From positions 1 to 9,251 of the forward strand of contig WRDG01000075.1 in assembly GCA_009783525.1 (NCBI GenBank): DNA of 9,251 bases, written 5' to 3'. Positions within the stretch are counted from its first letter, which is position 1; each line of letters starts with the position of its first letter. Under the pieces are notes generated by a model. That model worked only from the letters and a program-made list of their open reading frames with translations. It ran no database searches and had not been told where the DNA came from. Positions 7,734-9,251 of the stretch are shown piece after piece. This DNA is from Defluviitaleaceae bacterium. GTDB taxonomy: Bacteria > Bacillota > Clostridia > Lachnospirales > WQUN01. The position numbers and the translations under genes are program-made.

Positions 7734-7758
7734 TGTGATATTTGTAAAGAATATCACA
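7734..7758. promoter_or_regulatory. Operator-like perfect inverted repeat in the pepT divergent region
   Basis: TGTGATATT (7734-7742) and its exact reverse complement AATATCACA (7750-7758) are separated by 7 bp. A perfect 9-bp dyad midway between two divergent genes is what a dimeric repressor or activator site looks like. It overlaps the likely -35 of the rightward promoter and a possible leftward -10. The half-site spacing is too wide for a CRP/FNR site. The regulator is unknown. Confidence 0.55.
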
Positions 7759-7769
7759 TGCCTACAAAT
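7740..7769. repeat. Second, interleaved inverted repeat (ATTTGTA / TACAAAT)
   Basis: ATTTGTA (7740-7746) and TACAAAT (7763-7769) are exact reverse complements 16 bp apart. They are interleaved with the TGTGATATT dyad and centred about 8 bp to its right. They could be a second protein site or an alternative folding partner. The arms are AT-rich and short, so chance is possible. Confidence 0.4.
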
Positions 7770-7773
7770 TATG
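7748..7773 (-). promoter_or_regulatory. Candidate leftward promoter for the pepT operon
   Basis: On the minus strand an extended -10, TGATATTCT (TATTCT at 7748-7753), would start transcription near 7741 and leave a leader of about 26 nt before pepT. A second -10 candidate, CATAAT, is at 7768-7773. Neither has a good -35. A promoter is expected here because pepT is the first gene of the run; the exact element is uncertain. Confidence 0.35.
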
Positions 7774-7780
7774 GTATACT
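7753..7780 (+). promoter_or_regulatory. Sigma-A type promoter for the rightward secreted-protein gene
   Basis: The -10 TATACT (7775-7780) is preceded by TGG (7772-7774), giving an extended -10 element. A partial -35, ATCACA (7753-7758, four of six matches to TTGACA), lies 16 bp upstream inside the operator-like dyad. Transcription would start near 7787, just before the AGGAG ribosome binding site. Confidence 0.7.
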
Positions 7781-7790
7781 CATTTATGAA

Positions 7791-7795
7791 AGGAG
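7791..7795 (+). promoter_or_regulatory. Ribosome binding site fixing the start at 7803
   Basis: AGGAG is 7 nt before the ATG at 7803. It rules out the earlier in-frame ATG at 7758, which lies within the promoter and has no such site. Confidence 0.85.
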
Positions 7796-7802
7796 CGCCC
7801 AT

Positions 7803-8705
7803 ATGAAAATCAAAAACGGATTTTTTTTGGTCATTGTTTTTGCGTCGCTAATAACGGCGCCGTTTTCAATTAAAGCATCGGCTAAATCATCGGCAAGTGA
7901 AATTGTTTTGGCCGCGAGCGAATTTTTCGCTTCGGCTCTTTATGCAACGGACGAAGCGGGGGGGCTGCGTTTTACCGGCACGCAAACCACCGCGGCGCTC
8001 GTCACGAAAAACGGCCGGACAAACCAAACCCACAGACACTATCAAGTGAGCGGCTACCGTATAGGCAGCGAAACATTTATCCAGTTCGACACGCGAAAAT
8101 TAAACATAAATACGGGCCAGCCCACGGACGCAACGGATTCGAAACGCACGTCGCTGCTCATCAGGCCAAATGTGATCTACGGAAAGCAAAGCGGATCGGA
8201 ATGGGTTACGCAGGACGTGATAAGGCTCCTCACGCAATTTACCAACATGGGCGTGCTCGATCAGTTTTTTATTTTAGAAATTTTAAGCGGCGAACGGCTG
8301 CCGCTGTACCAGCCCCACATGTCTTACGGCGCTGACGCGCTTCTTTTAAACGAACCGCACGCAACGGTAAAGGTCGAGATGTCCGCTGAGCAGTACGCGG
8401 AAATGATTGAGGTATGGACGCAGGACATCAGGTCGCTGCTCGGGCCCGCGTCGGATAATATGTCGGACATCGAACTGCGGCTCGTCCAAATGATCGCGCA
8501 CAGGACGCTTACGGCGCTCGACGCAGAAATAAATTACGTCTTTTACATAAACAAAAAAACCAATTTAATCACGCGCATCGACGGCTCGCTTAACACGGCG
8601 GACCCGAACGGCCCGCGCGATCCCGGCGCCGTTGCGCGCACATTGGCAAAAAGCAGCCTGCGTTTATACGATTTCGGCAAAAAAATAATCCGCATCGTCA
8701 TGTGA
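7803..8705 (+). CDS. Secreted protein of unknown function with signal peptide (possible LolA/LppX-like half-barrel)
   Basis: 300 aa. Residues 1-27 are a typical Sec signal peptide: Lys-rich n-region, hydrophobic core GFFLVIVFASLITAPF, and an ASA cleavage site near 27. There is no cysteine anywhere, so it is not a lipoprotein and has no disulfides. It is probably released or held at the cell surface. The mature part alternates predicted beta strands (LRFTGTQTTAALVTKNG, HYQVSGYRIGSETFIQFD) with helical stretches (about 133-165, 194-214). It ends with YVFYINKKTNLITRIDGSL and SLRLYDFGKKIIRIVM. That ending pattern recalls LolA/LppX-like or DUF6612-type Firmicutes envelope proteins, but I do not recognise the family with confidence. 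The start is set by AGGAG 7 nt upstream. It has its own promoter and terminator, so it is a single-gene unit divergent from pepT. Confidence 0.85.
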   Translation: MKIKNGFFLVIVFASLITAPFSIKASAKSSASEIVLAASEFFASALYATDEAGGLRFTGTQTTAALVTKNGRTNQTHRHYQVSGYRIGSETFIQFDTRKLNINTGQPTDATDSKRTSLLIRPNVIYGKQSGSEWVTQDVIRLLTQFTNMGVLDQFFILEILSGERLPLYQPHMSYGADALLLNEPHATVKVEMSAEQYAEMIEVWTQDIRSLLGPASDNMSDIELRLVQMIAHRTLTALDAEINYVFYINKKTNLITRIDGSLNTADPNGPRDPGAVARTLAKSSLRLYDFGKKIIRIVM

Positions 8706-8735
8706 CGCCGCGGATATTTTTTACTTGCATGTACA

Positions 8736-8761
8736 AGCCGAAATTTTTTTCGGCTATTTTT
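8736..8761 (+). terminator. Rho-independent terminator after the secreted-protein gene
   Basis: A perfect 8-bp stem AGCCGAAA (8736-8743) / TTTCGGCT (8748-8755) with a TTTT loop is followed by ATTTTT, 31 nt after the stop codon. The T-run lies on the rightward side only; read leftward, the hairpin is followed by TTGTACATG, so it is not a good terminator for the gene at the right edge. Confidence 0.85.
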
Positions 8762-8783
8762 ATGCGAACAGCAACATATTTTT

Positions 8784-8810
8784 TTTCAAATGTCTTGAAA
8801 AATATTTCAA
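8784..8810. repeat. TTTCAA / TTGAAA / TTTCAA inverted-repeat triad in AT-rich spacer
   Basis: TTTCAA (8784-8789), TTGAAA (8795-8800) and TTTCAA (8805-8810) are separated by 5 and 4 bp, so the middle copy can pair with either flank. The outer copies extend to TTTCAAAT. The rest of the 231-bp gene-free stretch (8706-8936) is AT-rich, and apart from the terminator I see nothing else supportable in it. Confidence 0.4.
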
Positions 8811-8936
8811 ATTTTTTATATACGGTTCTTAATTGATTTGATTTTCAATATCGGAGCCAACACTTTGCAAAAACAACCAATAGGGCAAAATATTTTCTTT
8901 GTCATACATAGCGGCGATGTTTGCGTAATAAAACAT

Positions 8937-9251
8937 TTAGTTGCCGCCGCAATAATTTTCATTTGCCGACAATATCGCATCGGCTAATAAATTAATCGTG
9001 CTTACGCCATAATTTAACAACGATTCTTCGGGCAGCTTGATTCCATGCTCTTTTTCTAAACCTCGAAAGTCAAGTAAATATTTGCACAGCGCTTCGCCTT
9101 TGTCGCTTACGGCCTCGAATATCGGGACGTCGAACACGCCGGCGCAACTGCAGATATATTCGTTAACCTCATCGATGTTTTTATAACTGACCGTTATCGT
9201 TTTCCTGTTTTCTATTTCCGCTCCGTCTATCACCGCGTTTGTGACGTGTAC
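8937..9251 (-). CDS. Unrecognised protein, C-terminal part
   Basis: The minus-strand frame is open from the right edge to a TAA at 8937, giving 104 codons plus whatever lies beyond the window. A GTG at 9233 could be read as a start, but six further sense codons (VHVTNA) continue to the edge and no ribosome binding site precedes it, so the gene is more likely cut by the window. The visible part is mostly helical and mildly acidic, with four cysteines including a CSC pair, and ends NENYCGGN. I recognise no domain and give no function. It converges on the secreted-protein gene. No T-tailed hairpin was seen after its stop. A decayed gene remnant cannot be excluded. Confidence 0.5.
   Translation of the reverse strand, partial: VHVTNAVIDGAEIENRKTITVSYKNIDEVNEYICSCAGVFDVPIFEAVSDKGEALCKYLLDFRGLEKEHGIKLPEESLLNYGVSTINLLADAILSANENYCGGN

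Noticed and set aside
7734..7758. CRP/FNR-type site
   Set aside because: The TGTGA/TCACA half-sites are too far apart for a CRP-like dimer (N6 spacing expected).
7716..7802. Extension of pepT to 439 aa starting at 7802
   Set aside because: The extra 29 residues do not resemble PepT, would span the divergent promoter, and lack a ribosome binding site, whereas the ATG at 7715 has GAGGG at 9 nt.
7758..7802. Earlier ATG at 7758 for the secreted protein
   Set aside because: It lies upstream of the -10 element and would put 15 residues before the signal peptide; the AGGAG site points to 7803.
8795..8826. Possible rightward promoter (TTGAAA and TATATA with about 16 bp between)
   Set aside because: No rightward coding region or RNA gene follows, and such matches are frequent in AT-rich spacer.

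Overview
The window reads as a bacterial chromosome fragment, most likely from Bacillota of the class Clostridia. The main support is the lon-engB(ysxC) gene pair known from Bacillus and relatives, a LonA whose preferred start gives 774 aa (the length I recall for B. subtilis LonA), strong AGGAGG-type ribosome binding sites, a clostridial-style S1-domain protein with an acidic linker, and moderate GC content mixed with A/T homopolymer runs. Genus cannot be given from the sequence alone. I see no rRNA, tRNA, insertion sequence, CRISPR array or prophage signature.

Left and central part (1-7715, all minus strand): one tightly packed run of seven genes, read from right to left: pepT (peptidase T), tyrS (tyrosyl-tRNA synthetase), lon (ATP-dependent protease), engB/ysxC (ribosome-assembly GTPase), a small S1-domain RNA-binding protein, a GH4 NAD-dependent glycosidase, and the start of a uroporphyrinogen-decarboxylase-like (URO-D superfamily) protein that runs off the left edge. 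Junctions are overlaps of 8, 10 and 4 bp or gaps of 22, 23 and about 62 bp. No terminator hairpin was seen between them, so they probably form one operon, perhaps with a second promoter before lon. The first five genes are peptide and protein turnover and translation functions. The last two are metabolic and look like a pair of their own, coupled by an ATGA stop/start overlap.

Divergent control region (about 7716-7802): between pepT and an oppositely oriented gene lies a compact region with an extended -10 promoter for the rightward gene. It also holds two interleaved perfect inverted repeats, which look like an operator able to affect both directions.

Right part: a rightward gene (7803-8705) encodes a 300-aa protein with a signal peptide and no cysteine, of unknown function, followed by a convincing intrinsic terminator. 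A 231-bp gene-free, AT-rich stretch follows, holding a triad of TTTCAA/TTGAAA inverted repeats. The window closes with the C-terminal part of an unrecognised minus-strand gene that continues past the right edge.

No clearly new multi-gene system was found. The best candidates for follow-up are the GH4 / URO-D-like pair and the divergent operator with its secreted protein.
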